64,000 nucleotides of DNA from Nostoc carneum NIES-2107 (GTDB taxonomy: Bacteria > Cyanobacteriota > Cyanobacteriia > Cyanobacteriales > Nostocaceae), in NCBI GenBank assembly GCA_002368155.1, contig AP018182.1, positions 62,001 through 126,000 on the forward strand. The letters run 5' to 3'. The notes beneath the pieces were generated by a model. That model saw nothing but the letters and a program-made list of their open reading frames with translations. It searched no databases and was not told where the DNA came from. Made by a program: the position numbers and the translations under genes. Shown one piece after another: positions 46,069-53,655 of this stretch; within the stretch, counting starts at the first letter, position 1; every line of letters starts with the position of its first letter.

Positions 46069-46087
46069 CTCTAGAGAATCTCTAGAG
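46069..46087. promoter_or_regulatory. Paired CTCTAGAG sites between divergent genes
   Basis: CTCTAGAG at 46069-46076 and again at 46080-46087, each palindromic and 11 bp apart centre to centre. They lie about 100 bp before the ribbon-helix-helix gene and 130 bp before the 195-aa gene. Three imperfect AGATTCTT motifs (near 45967, 46025 and 46127) are in the same region. An operator is likely. Confidence 0.4.
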
Positions 46088-46181
46088 AGTCTGTCAAGCA
46101 ACTTTAACGCTAAAATAACAAAATAGATTCTTGAAAGCATCACTAGACCATCGCCAGAGATAATAAAGAGGATGTACATTA

Positions 46182-46442
46182 ATGAAGACACAGCTAGAAG
46201 AAGTATTAGACATGGCAGAGGAAAACGTTCGTTTTTCAATTACCCTATCCCCATATGACTTTCGGAAGTTAAAGCTTTGGGCAAAGCTTCGGGGCCGTTC
46301 CCCTGCTGCGTTTGCTGCCCAAATCATCGCCGCAAGGATAGAAGCAAATTTTGAAACTATTAATCAGCAACTCGCAGAATATGCACGATATAAAGATATT
46401 TCTATAGAAGAATTGGAAGCTAGCCTTGATTCTGACAGTTAG
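46182..46442 (+). CDS. Small ribbon-helix-helix protein (86 aa)
   Basis: The core VRFSITLSPYDFRKLKLWAKLRGRSPAAFAAQIIAARIEAN is a strand followed by two helices, as in CopG/Arc-type DNA-binding proteins, many of them antitoxins or plasmid regulators. Two starts are possible: ATG 46182 with GAGG ten bases upstream, or ATG 46212 (MAEENVRF), which begins at the domain. No obvious toxin gene follows; the next item is a broken relative. Confidence 0.7.
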   Translation: MKTQLEEVLDMAEENVRFSITLSPYDFRKLKLWAKLRGRSPAAFAAQIIAARIEANFETINQQLAEYARYKDISIEELEASLDSDS

Positions 46443-46527
46443 GTAATTCGTCGGGTTGTATGGGTTGGGTTATTTTCAAACTGAGTTGTCAGACGCAAAA
46501 TAGGCGTATGGTATACATGACCTATCT

Positions 46528-46704
46528 ATGGCAGATGACAAAAAAACTGAAGACCCTACGTAAGCTTTCGAGTTTTTCTTCCTGAATCTTTGCGATACAG
46601 AATTAAAGGTCTGGTGCGCTAAAGAAGGAACAAATACGAGTGAAAAATCTAGAGAGCTTATTGATCAATGGGTCAAAAGCAAAACAAATGAAAATAGTGA
46701 ATGA
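46528..46704 (+). pseudogene. Broken small ribbon-helix-helix gene
   Basis: MADDKKTEDPT is read in one frame up to a TAA; a one-base shift gives VSFRVFLPESLRYRIKG; returning to the first frame gives WCAKEGTNTSEKSRELIDQW to a TGA. The three pieces together form a normal strand-helix-helix protein of about 58 residues. Two compensating frameshifts make it a probable pseudogene unless the shifts are sequencing errors. Confidence 0.65.
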
Positions 46705-46929
46705 ACATGACGGACATTAACCTGCTAAACTTGCCCTTGCTCTGAGTCTCGTAGCGTAAGCAGTTATGTTCAGTTTGTGCAGTGTATTTTTTGCTACACA
46801 AAAATAATCTTAATTGACATTGGCAGTTAGTTTGGTGTTTATCAAATCCCGTAATGTATAATTTTACTCTATTTGCGTCCTCATTTCTTAAGCACGATTG
46901 GGGAATGTTTTGCTAAAAAAGACTAAAAT

Positions 46930-47991
46930 ATGCTCAACCTAGAAGCTGAAGACCTTAAACAATTAGTAATTCTGTTAAAGGATCTACCAGAACTGGCTAC
47001 AGAGCGATCGCGTCAACAAATTTTAGAAATATCAGGTTTGAAACAGTTGACACCAATGATCGATCTTTCTGGTGCTCCATTTGTAGCAGTTAGTGGGATC
47101 GTTAGCTATCTGTCTAATTACGGTCGTTTAACCTATGACCATGAGGCACTGGGGCTATTCTTGAATACTTTGAAAAGCCTTATAGGAGTGCAGCAACAAG
47201 AGTTTTTAGATATGCTGCTGACTAAATATGACATGATGACCCCGATGGCAAGATTACCTGCTATCTATGAGTGGAGAGGAGGAAAAACGACTTCAGATAT
47301 ATTAGAGAAAATAATTGGTGAAAATACCCTCCGCCCAATCTCATTCTTACAGCAGGGACTTCAGGTAGCGCGGTCAGTTGCCTATATCGGGATACGAGAT
47401 AGCCAAAAACACTGGTCAGGTACAGGGTTTCTTGTAGCTAAGGATTTGTTGTTGACCAATAATCATGTTCTGCCTAGTTCAAATTTGCTGCTGAATGCAA
47501 TTTTTCGTTTTAACTACGAAGAGAACTTCCAGGGAGAAGCTCAACCAACTGATGAGTATCGCGCTCAACCGAATGGAGTTTTTTATACTAACCAGACTCT
47601 AGATTATACTTTAGTTCAACTTAAAGGAGAGCCTGGATATAAATGGGGTTGGTTACCATTGTTGTCTAGAGAGATTAGTAGTGGTAGCCGAGTCAATATT
47701 ATTCAGCATCCAATGGGGCAGCCTAAGCAGATTTCGCTACAGAACAATTTTGCTCAATACGTAGGCAGTAATGTGGTGCAATACATAACCTCTACCTTGA
47801 ATGGTTCTTCTGGTTCTCCAGTTTTTAATGATGCTTGGGATGTTGTTGCCCTACATCATGCTGGAGGTCATATCGCTGAACCAACAACACAGATGCATTA
47901 TTTTAGAAACGAGGGCATACTGGTAAAAAGTATTTTAGCTGACTTACCCTTAGAACTTGTAGCCTTACTGAAGGAAGCGATGAATACCTAG
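46930..47991 (+). CDS. EAD-trypsin-like protease, first gene of the Argonaute operon
   Basis: Residues 1-95 form a helical effector-associated domain (EAD): LVILLKDLPEL, RSRQQILEISGLKQL, DLSGAPFVAVSGIVSYLSNYG. Such adaptors tie effectors to sensors in bacterial conflict systems. Residues about 145-350 are a trypsin-like serine protease with complete triad His179 (TNNHV), Asp225 (TLDYTLV) and Ser294 (NGSSGSP). No signal peptide, so it acts in the cytoplasm. The next gene starts 40 bp on and opens with a similar domain, so the two proteins probably meet through these ends. Predicted role: toxic protease effector released or positioned by the Argonaute complex (inference). The ribosome-binding site is weak. 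Confidence 0.88.
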   Translation: MLNLEAEDLKQLVILLKDLPELATERSRQQILEISGLKQLTPMIDLSGAPFVAVSGIVSYLSNYGRLTYDHEALGLFLNTLKSLIGVQQQEFLDMLLTKYDMMTPMARLPAIYEWRGGKTTSDILEKIIGENTLRPISFLQQGLQVARSVAYIGIRDSQKHWSGTGFLVAKDLLLTNNHVLPSSNLLLNAIFRFNYEENFQGEAQPTDEYRAQPNGVFYTNQTLDYTLVQLKGEPGYKWGWLPLLSREISSGSRVNIIQHPMGQPKQISLQNNFAQYVGSNVVQYITSTLNGSSGSPVFNDAWDVVALHHAGGHIAEPTTQMHYFRNEGILVKSILADLPLELVALLKEAMNT

Positions 47992-48031
47992 CTTTAGAGA
48001 GGTTCTACAAGGATCTAAAATCTAATAATTC

Positions 48032-49309
48032 ATGGATATAAAGTCCCAACTGATACATTTATTCATAAGTATGCCAGCTTCTCAAACTGTTGGGGAGCGT
48101 AGAGCTCTTTTGGGTGTAACCGGGTTTACTCATTTGAGTGCTAATATAAACTCTTTTGAAAAAAGCAATTATGTCTTTTTTGCTGAATTGATTGAACTTG
48201 TGTTCTCCGAAGGCCAATCTCAATTATTGAGTTTTTTGAGAAAGTTGGTAGATAGCGGATTGGTTGGTTTGGAGACTAGGCAGAAATTGGATGATTGTAT
48301 CGCAAAAATAGCTGTTTTAGATCATCAACAGTGGAATAGCGAATTCATAAATTCAAAGAATACTCAAGTTTTAGTTAGAGATGCTAACTCTCATTATGTT
48401 CAACCTAAAGAAACAGTTTATCTGAATTTGTTGGAATTATTCTTTCCTAAAAATCTATACATCTCTGATTTAGTTGTTGACCGGGAAAAAGTTATTAATC
48501 ATTCCAAAGATTACAAAATAAAGCTTAAAAAAAATGCCTCAACACGAGATGTTATACGTGCTGCTTTAGAGCAATCAGAATTAGCTTTTGGGATAGATTG
48601 GGTCTGTCACGAAGGAAAAATTGTCACCTTCCATGATTTAAGAGATAATAACCTACCACTTTCGACAATCATTGATAGCAGAACAACAACAGTGCTTGAT
48701 GCTCAAGAATTTTATGAAATTGATTACAACTATGAAAATGTTTTTAAGTCTTTGTTAGGTCGCTGCTTGCAGCAAAAACTATATCATCTAGACGTTATTT
48801 GGCAGCACCAAGAGAAACTCTTCATTTTTTCAGAAGTTGATGGTGCTGCAATACGTAAAGAAGAGTGGTATGGCGAGAAAAAAAGTACTCGAACTGTTTA
48901 CGAGCGGGTAATGAAGAATAATAAGCCAAATGAAATCTTGTCCTGTAAGCATTTAGCTTTTAGGACAAGGTATAGGAGATTTGGGCATAATTGGTATCTT
49001 GTCATTTTGCCAGACTGGTTTTTCAGTTTCGATGGATACCGACGTTCTTCCTATGCTAAAGATAAGCTCGATTGGCTGAAGCGAGAGGAGAATGACAAAA
49101 GTGTTTATAACCATTTGCGCTTTATTGCAGCATTCTTAAAAACAGAGAAATCTTCAGATTTATTCGTTACAAGATACCATTACCCTTTTTTATCATTTGG
49201 CGAATTGATCGCTTTTGATAATGCGCCACCGCTTGATGATGATGAATGGAACCCCAAACTACTGAAAATTGATGATTCACAACAAATGGTGTTGCCATTG
49301 GAACTATGA
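48032..49309 (+). CDS. EAD-APAZ-like partner of short Argonaute (425 aa)
   Basis: Residues 1-95 (LIHLFISMPA, ERRALLGVTGFTHL, SNYVFFAELIELVFSEG) align by pattern with the EAD of the previous protein. The rest, about 110-425, fits the APAZ region carried by the partners of short Argonautes: FENV-like NYENVFKSLLGRCL, then LAFRTRYRRFGHNWYLVILP, WFFSFDGYRRS and KLDWLKREENDKSVYNHLRF. No nuclease, TIR or SIR2 motif is seen, which are the effector domains usually fused to APAZ. The stop overlaps the Argonaute start as ATGA, the coupling usual for such pairs. The APAZ call rests on motif memory plus the neighbour and needs a profile search. Confidence 0.75.
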   Translation: MDIKSQLIHLFISMPASQTVGERRALLGVTGFTHLSANINSFEKSNYVFFAELIELVFSEGQSQLLSFLRKLVDSGLVGLETRQKLDDCIAKIAVLDHQQWNSEFINSKNTQVLVRDANSHYVQPKETVYLNLLELFFPKNLYISDLVVDREKVINHSKDYKIKLKKNASTRDVIRAALEQSELAFGIDWVCHEGKIVTFHDLRDNNLPLSTIIDSRTTTVLDAQEFYEIDYNYENVFKSLLGRCLQQKLYHLDVIWQHQEKLFIFSEVDGAAIRKEEWYGEKKSTRTVYERVMKNNKPNEILSCKHLAFRTRYRRFGHNWYLVILPDWFFSFDGYRRSSYAKDKLDWLKREENDKSVYNHLRFIAAFLKTEKSSDLFVTRYHYPFLSFGELIAFDNAPPLDDDEWNPKLLKIDDSQQMVLPLEL

Positions 49310-50739
49310 AGTTGCACTACATTAAAGAACCTTTGCTAGAGTTTGGTCAAGGCTCTCATGTTTGTCCAAGAACAGGGATTACAAATTATGACGTTTATGA
49401 CACGAAACTTAAAATCAGGCGTGAGCGAGTCTTGGTTGGTGCTGTAGGAACTAGTGACACATTATCCAAGTTGTACTCTTGGTTGGAGAAATGTTCGCAA
49501 CCCATTCCTGCTCCGCAAAATAGCAAACAGCCCAATCTCCGTGTTCCATTTTGCGGCTTCAAAACAGATTTGGGATTTAAGTCAAGCCTTGTAATTGACG
49601 AAGAGATTACTCGGACACTTAATCATTCCAGTATTAATGAAGTTATTCATATTAAAGATTGGAATGAACGAGTCGATGCAGCAGTTGATTTGTACTATCG
49701 CCAAGCTAAATTTCTTGCTCAAAATCGTGTAGTGGATGTGATCGCCTGTGTTATTCCAACCAGATTATATGACCAAATTTCTAAACCAGAAGTTGCTCCG
49801 GTAAATGAAACTTTAGAGGATGAAGAAGAAAAAGCTGATGATGCTTTAGAGGTAAACTTTAGACGGGCACTTAAAGCTAGAGCGATGCACCTTGGAAAAC
49901 CTTTGCAAATTATTAGAGAAGTATCTTTAGAATCGAATGCAAAGGGTCAGCAAGATGATGCCACAAGAGCGTGGAATTTATGCACTGCCCTATATTATAA
50001 AACTAATCAGACTGTGCCTTGGAAACTTATAACTAACATCAATCGACCTTCAGTATGTTTTGTGGGAATTAGCTTTTATCAAAGTCGCGATCGCAAAGTC
50101 CTTAACACAAGTTTAGCTCAGATATTTGATGAGTTAGGCAATAATGTCATTCTCCGAGGTACTCCTGTTGATATTGATAAAAATGATCGAAGACCTCATT
50201 TGAAAGCAGCACAAGCCTATCAATTATTAAAACGTGCTTTAACTGAATATGATATTGCGTTAGATACTTCTCCAGCACGACTTGTGTTGCATAAATCATC
50301 AAAATACAGTGATGAAGAACTGGATGGTTTTGAGTCTGCTGCGAGGGAAATGCGGGTTCGCAAGATTGATTTTGTAACTATTCTTGATAGCGATTTTCGT
50401 CTATTGCGTGGAAATGAGTATCCATCCTATCGAGGTATTCATGTGGAATTTGATGAAGAAAATCATTTACTTTATACCCGTGGCTCAGTTGAATATTATA
50501 AAACCTATACAGGAAAATATATTCCCCAACCTCTAGAAATTCGGATTGTTAGGTCAGATGAATCTCCAGGTATAATTTGTCAAGAAATTTTGGGCTTGAC
50601 CAAAATGAATTGGAACAATACTCAATTTGATGGAAAGTATCCAATCACATTGGCATGTTCTCGAAAAGTAGGCCAGGTGATGAAATATCTTGGGCCTGAT
50701 GATGATGATCCTCAAATCAGCTACAGTTTTTATATGTAA
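49306..50739 (+). CDS. Short prokaryotic Argonaute (MID-PIWI), catalytically inactive
   Basis: A 477-residue Argonaute lacking N and PAZ domains. MID region about 160-245: PLQIIRE and AWNLCTALYYKTNQTVPWKL (Lys232), the guide 5'-end-binding helix pattern. PIWI region about 246-477: CFVGISFYQ, with Ser256 where active enzymes carry the first Asp; LVLHKSSKYS (329-335), with Ser for the second Asp; and the C-terminal LTKMNWNN-ITLACSRKVGQVMKYLG block. So it can bind a guide and target but should not cut. This is typical of short Argonautes, which signal to an effector on the APAZ partner. Here the effector is probably the protease encoded two genes upstream. Start ATG overlaps the upstream stop by 4 bp. 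Confidence 0.9.
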   Translation: MKLHYIKEPLLEFGQGSHVCPRTGITNYDVYDTKLKIRRERVLVGAVGTSDTLSKLYSWLEKCSQPIPAPQNSKQPNLRVPFCGFKTDLGFKSSLVIDEEITRTLNHSSINEVIHIKDWNERVDAAVDLYYRQAKFLAQNRVVDVIACVIPTRLYDQISKPEVAPVNETLEDEEEKADDALEVNFRRALKARAMHLGKPLQIIREVSLESNAKGQQDDATRAWNLCTALYYKTNQTVPWKLITNINRPSVCFVGISFYQSRDRKVLNTSLAQIFDELGNNVILRGTPVDIDKNDRRPHLKAAQAYQLLKRALTEYDIALDTSPARLVLHKSSKYSDEELDGFESAAREMRVRKIDFVTILDSDFRLLRGNEYPSYRGIHVEFDEENHLLYTRGSVEYYKTYTGKYIPQPLEIRIVRSDESPGIICQEILGLTKMNWNNTQFDGKYPITLACSRKVGQVMKYLGPDDDDPQISYSFYM

Positions 50740-50819
50740 TTAAAAAGAATAATCACTTGACTGTGTAGGAAGCCTTAGCTGTATACAGGCAGAAGTTGTC
50801 ATAAACTATGTTTATTCAC

Positions 50820-50840
50820 ACGCATATAAATGTGTTTTTT
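50820..50840 (+). terminator. Possible terminator after the Argonaute operon
   Basis: ACGCAT-ATAA-ATGTGT folds into a six-pair stem with one G-U pair and is followed by TTTTT. It lies about 80 bp after the Argonaute stop, in the convergent gap before drmC. The stem is short, so the call is weak. The rest of 50740-51001 shows no gene. Confidence 0.4.
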
Positions 50841-51001
50841 CATGTTCAATGCCCAATTTTTAAGTTATTGCAATCGTCTGTGCTAAGAAACCAATATTGC
50901 CATTGATTATCTCAGTTTTATTGCAATTGTTCGCACTTATAAATTACAGCTTATTACTTGAAGTTGTCTGGAAATATCCAATAGCTCATCAATCCAACGT
51001 A

Positions 51002-51802
51002 TCAAATTCCGGATACTCGACGTAGTATATTTTTTGCCACTAAAGTTTCAAACTGAGATCGCATTCCTTTAGCAGCTACAGGGTCATCAATTAGTACACC
51101 AGCTTCAATATTGCGTTTGTGGGCGGCTTCAGTAAAGTTGGCTGAAGTTACAAGCAGGCGTTCTTCATCTACGACAACGCATTTTGCATGAAGACAGGCT
51201 TTTGTACCTGCACCTGGGGCGAGGGAACGGGGGTCATAAAACACTTCTGGTAAACGTTGTCCCATCCAGATTTCTTTACGGAATGTGTCTGCAAACTCTT
51301 TCAAAAGCGTTGACTCTGGTAATTTATTGTTGTGCGATCGCTTCACATTAAGGAACATCCTGACATTTATCTCTGGATTTGCATCCATCCGGGAAGCCAG
51401 TACACCAAACAAAGCTTGTGCTTTTTTCCCTTTGTCAACAGCAAAACTAGAAATGAGGATGCTACTTTTGGCCGTGCTGAATAACTCGCGCACGACAACA
51501 CTAGTATCGCGGCTTTGGGAACCAACAACCTCCTGTCCTGTCCAAACCAACTCTACTCTGTCGTGTATTTCCTGAGCTGCTGACCGTTCTGCTGCTAGTA
51601 GACGCAATGTGTAAGCTATGTGGTCAGGAGTAGCACCCATTGCATTAAGTCGATTGAGTTCTTTAACAACACCGCTACTGAGAATTTCTGGGACGTAGGT
51701 TTTAATAGTTGAGATGCTAAAGGGTGGATGAAGCCTTCCTGTTTCAAAGGCTGTAGCCAAACTGAGCAAAACTGGTCGGCTCAGTTGGAGAAACGCTGTC
51801 AT
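51002..51802 (-). CDS. drmC: DISARM protein DrmC, phospholipase-D-like nuclease
   Basis: The last gene of the DISARM core. The C-terminal half has the PLD signature CLHAKCVVVDEERLLVTSANFTEAA (HxKxxxxD followed by S-x-N), and an upstream VVRELFSTAKSSILISSFAVD strand-helix of the same fold. A single HKD-type motif suggests a dimer. In characterised DISARM systems DrmC is a nuclease-like accessory that is not always needed. The start overlaps the drmB stop by 4 bp. Confidence 0.88.
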   Translation of the reverse strand: MTAFLQLSRPVLLSLATAFETGRLHPPFSISTIKTYVPEILSSGVVKELNRLNAMGATPDHIAYTLRLLAAERSAAQEIHDRVELVWTGQEVVGSQSRDTSVVVRELFSTAKSSILISSFAVDKGKKAQALFGVLASRMDANPEINVRMFLNVKRSHNNKLPESTLLKEFADTFRKEIWMGQRLPEVFYDPRSLAPGAGTKACLHAKCVVVDEERLLVTSANFTEAAHKRNIEAGVLIDDPVAAKGMRSQFETLVAKNILRRVSGI

Positions 51803-53655
51803 GACAATTTCTGATTGAGAAAAAACTCAGCACCCAAACCCTCAACTGTAGCTACGACAAGCGCCCGGTCAAGAAATTCGTTACCACGTTCGCAGGAAGA
51901 TTCAGCAATTAATAAACACCCATGACAGGCTGCACCATGCAAAAAACGCTCCTCTTGTACGTTGTCTGGCTGATGTTGGGCGCAAACAGGGTCATTAGAA
52001 CATAGCTTTCCTAATTCTAGGGCAGCAGTTAGGTGGTACTCAATTCGCTTGCCAATTTGTACCAGACCTCCCAAAGTTCCCTCCGACCCAGGAGAACCAG
52101 TGTATAAAAGAATTCCATAGCCAGTGTCACCAACATAAATGCGTTCACGAATTGATGAAGCAGCATAACCACACTCTAGAGATACTGCTGTAATCAACAA
52201 GTGTGATAAGGAGTGCAGCATAATATAAGGTAGCCCAGGAAATTTAGCTTCTGGGAGTGCCTTGCGCTTCTGCCACACCTCGAAGCCCCTCAACAATTCC
52301 AGCCCACGTTTTTGCACCGCAGGCTGCTTTACCCAGTTTTCGATTGCCTGTTTTTGAAAGCTGATAAATACACCTTCACCACGGTTTTCGATGGCAGGAA
52401 CCCAGCTTGGTTCGATATCAAGGGCAGCCCGTCGCACATCCAGTGCCAGTTCGCCATCAATATCAGGCATTGCAGGTTCAAAGCGGGTGAACCCGACTTG
52501 GGCAATGACCTCTCGTAAACGATGTACTAGAATAATCCGGTCAATACGAGACGATAATAATGAGGGCAAAGCAGTTAACTTGCGGGCGCGGGCATAAAAG
52601 TCTCCATCTGGAGCATCTTCTCCCATCTCTTCTGGGCTGGAAAGCAAGGTTTCAATTTCTACTTGCTTAATACTTTTACCTTGATCTCCTTGTCCACTTT
52701 GCTTGCGCCGTATTTCTGCCCATACAGCTTCATCGCTAAATCCCTCTAAAGCATTAGCAACTTTTTGTTTGCGGCGTTCTCTTTTGACATCATCTGAACT
52801 TTCTGCATACTGAAGAAAGTCTTCATAGACTAAATTAACTGCTGCTCGCAGGGCTTCATCTGAGTCTGGGAGGGAGATAACACTCAAAACTTGAGAAAAG
52901 TAGGTATTACTTGCAGCTCTTACTAGCAGTCGGTTGTACTCTGGTTTACCAGTGACGCGGGAAACGCAAGGTTCAAAAGCTTTTGGCCCAAGCCAAGGAC
53001 GATGCCCCAGACATTGATCCAAAATTTTGCTATTGGGTACTGTTACATCGGAGAGGGGACGACGAGCGCCGCAGGCTTGACAGCGAACGAAGATATCTAC
53101 GAAATCGTTGCCAGAACCACGTTCGTCAAGCCAAAGTTGACCCCGGCATTTACTGGTATCGCTATTGCTGTGGACAAAGCGATACCAGTGTATATCACTG
53201 ATGTGTCCGTTAACACAGGCTTGTACAAACCGAACGGGAACAACTGGGATTTTCTTTTTGGTATCGCTGAGGTATTTACCTTTAACTAGACTACCCCAAG
53301 GAATCAGAGGACGAGTACGGTATTCTTTGGCGTTAGGGGAAATCCAAGTTTCTTCTACTTGGGCGACAAACCAAGTGGGGAAGGTAAAAGCTGAAATTCC
53401 ACTTCTAGCGGCGGCTGGGTCTTGCTCGTCTGTAGGTGGTGCATACATAGCAATGTCTCTGACATCCAAAATCTCGGCAACCCTGGCTGCAAGGCGGTCT
53501 TCGTAAATTCGCCGTCTATTACCCCGCCAGTGGTTGAGTCCGCCGATGATAACTGAGTAATTTGGTAAGTCCACCATTGCGCCGGGGCCAAAGGTGGAGA
53601 TAATTTGGCTTTGCCGTATTTCTCCTGAAGGCTTGCGTTTGCTTTTTGACTTCAT
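51799..53655 (-). CDS. drmB: DISARM protein DrmB (DUF1998)
   Basis: The N-terminus GEIRQSQIISTFGPGAMVDLP is a hallmark of DrmB proteins. The C-terminal DUF1998 region has LPYIMLHSLSHLLITAVSLECGY, YGILLYTGSPGSEGTLGGL and the cysteine groups CSNDPVC, CHGCL and SSCERGN that probably hold zinc; it ends with FLDRALVV. DrmB works with the DrmA helicase in recognising and blocking unmodified phage DNA. It overlaps drmA and drmC by 4 bp each. Confidence 0.92.
   Translation of the reverse strand: MKSKSKRKPSGEIRQSQIISTFGPGAMVDLPNYSVIIGGLNHWRGNRRRIYEDRLAARVAEILDVRDIAMYAPPTDEQDPAAARSGISAFTFPTWFVAQVEETWISPNAKEYRTRPLIPWGSLVKGKYLSDTKKKIPVVPVRFVQACVNGHISDIHWYRFVHSNSDTSKCRGQLWLDERGSGNDFVDIFVRCQACGARRPLSDVTVPNSKILDQCLGHRPWLGPKAFEPCVSRVTGKPEYNRLLVRAASNTYFSQVLSVISLPDSDEALRAAVNLVYEDFLQYAESSDDVKRERRKQKVANALEGFSDEAVWAEIRRKQSGQGDQGKSIKQVEIETLLSSPEEMGEDAPDGDFYARARKLTALPSLLSSRIDRIILVHRLREVIAQVGFTRFEPAMPDIDGELALDVRRAALDIEPSWVPAIENRGEGVFISFQKQAIENWVKQPAVQKRGLELLRGFEVWQKRKALPEAKFPGLPYIMLHSLSHLLITAVSLECGYAASSIRERIYVGDTGYGILLYTGSPGSEGTLGGLVQIGKRIEYHLTAALELGKLCSNDPVCAQHQPDNVQEERFLHGAACHGCLLIAESSCERGNEFLDRALVVATVEGLGAEFFLNQKLS

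Noticed and set aside
48032-49309. Hidden nuclease, TIR or SIR2 domain in the APAZ-like protein
   Set aside because: I looked for PD-(D/E)xK, HNH, TIR and SIR2 motifs and saw none; the N-terminus is short and helical like the EAD of its neighbour.
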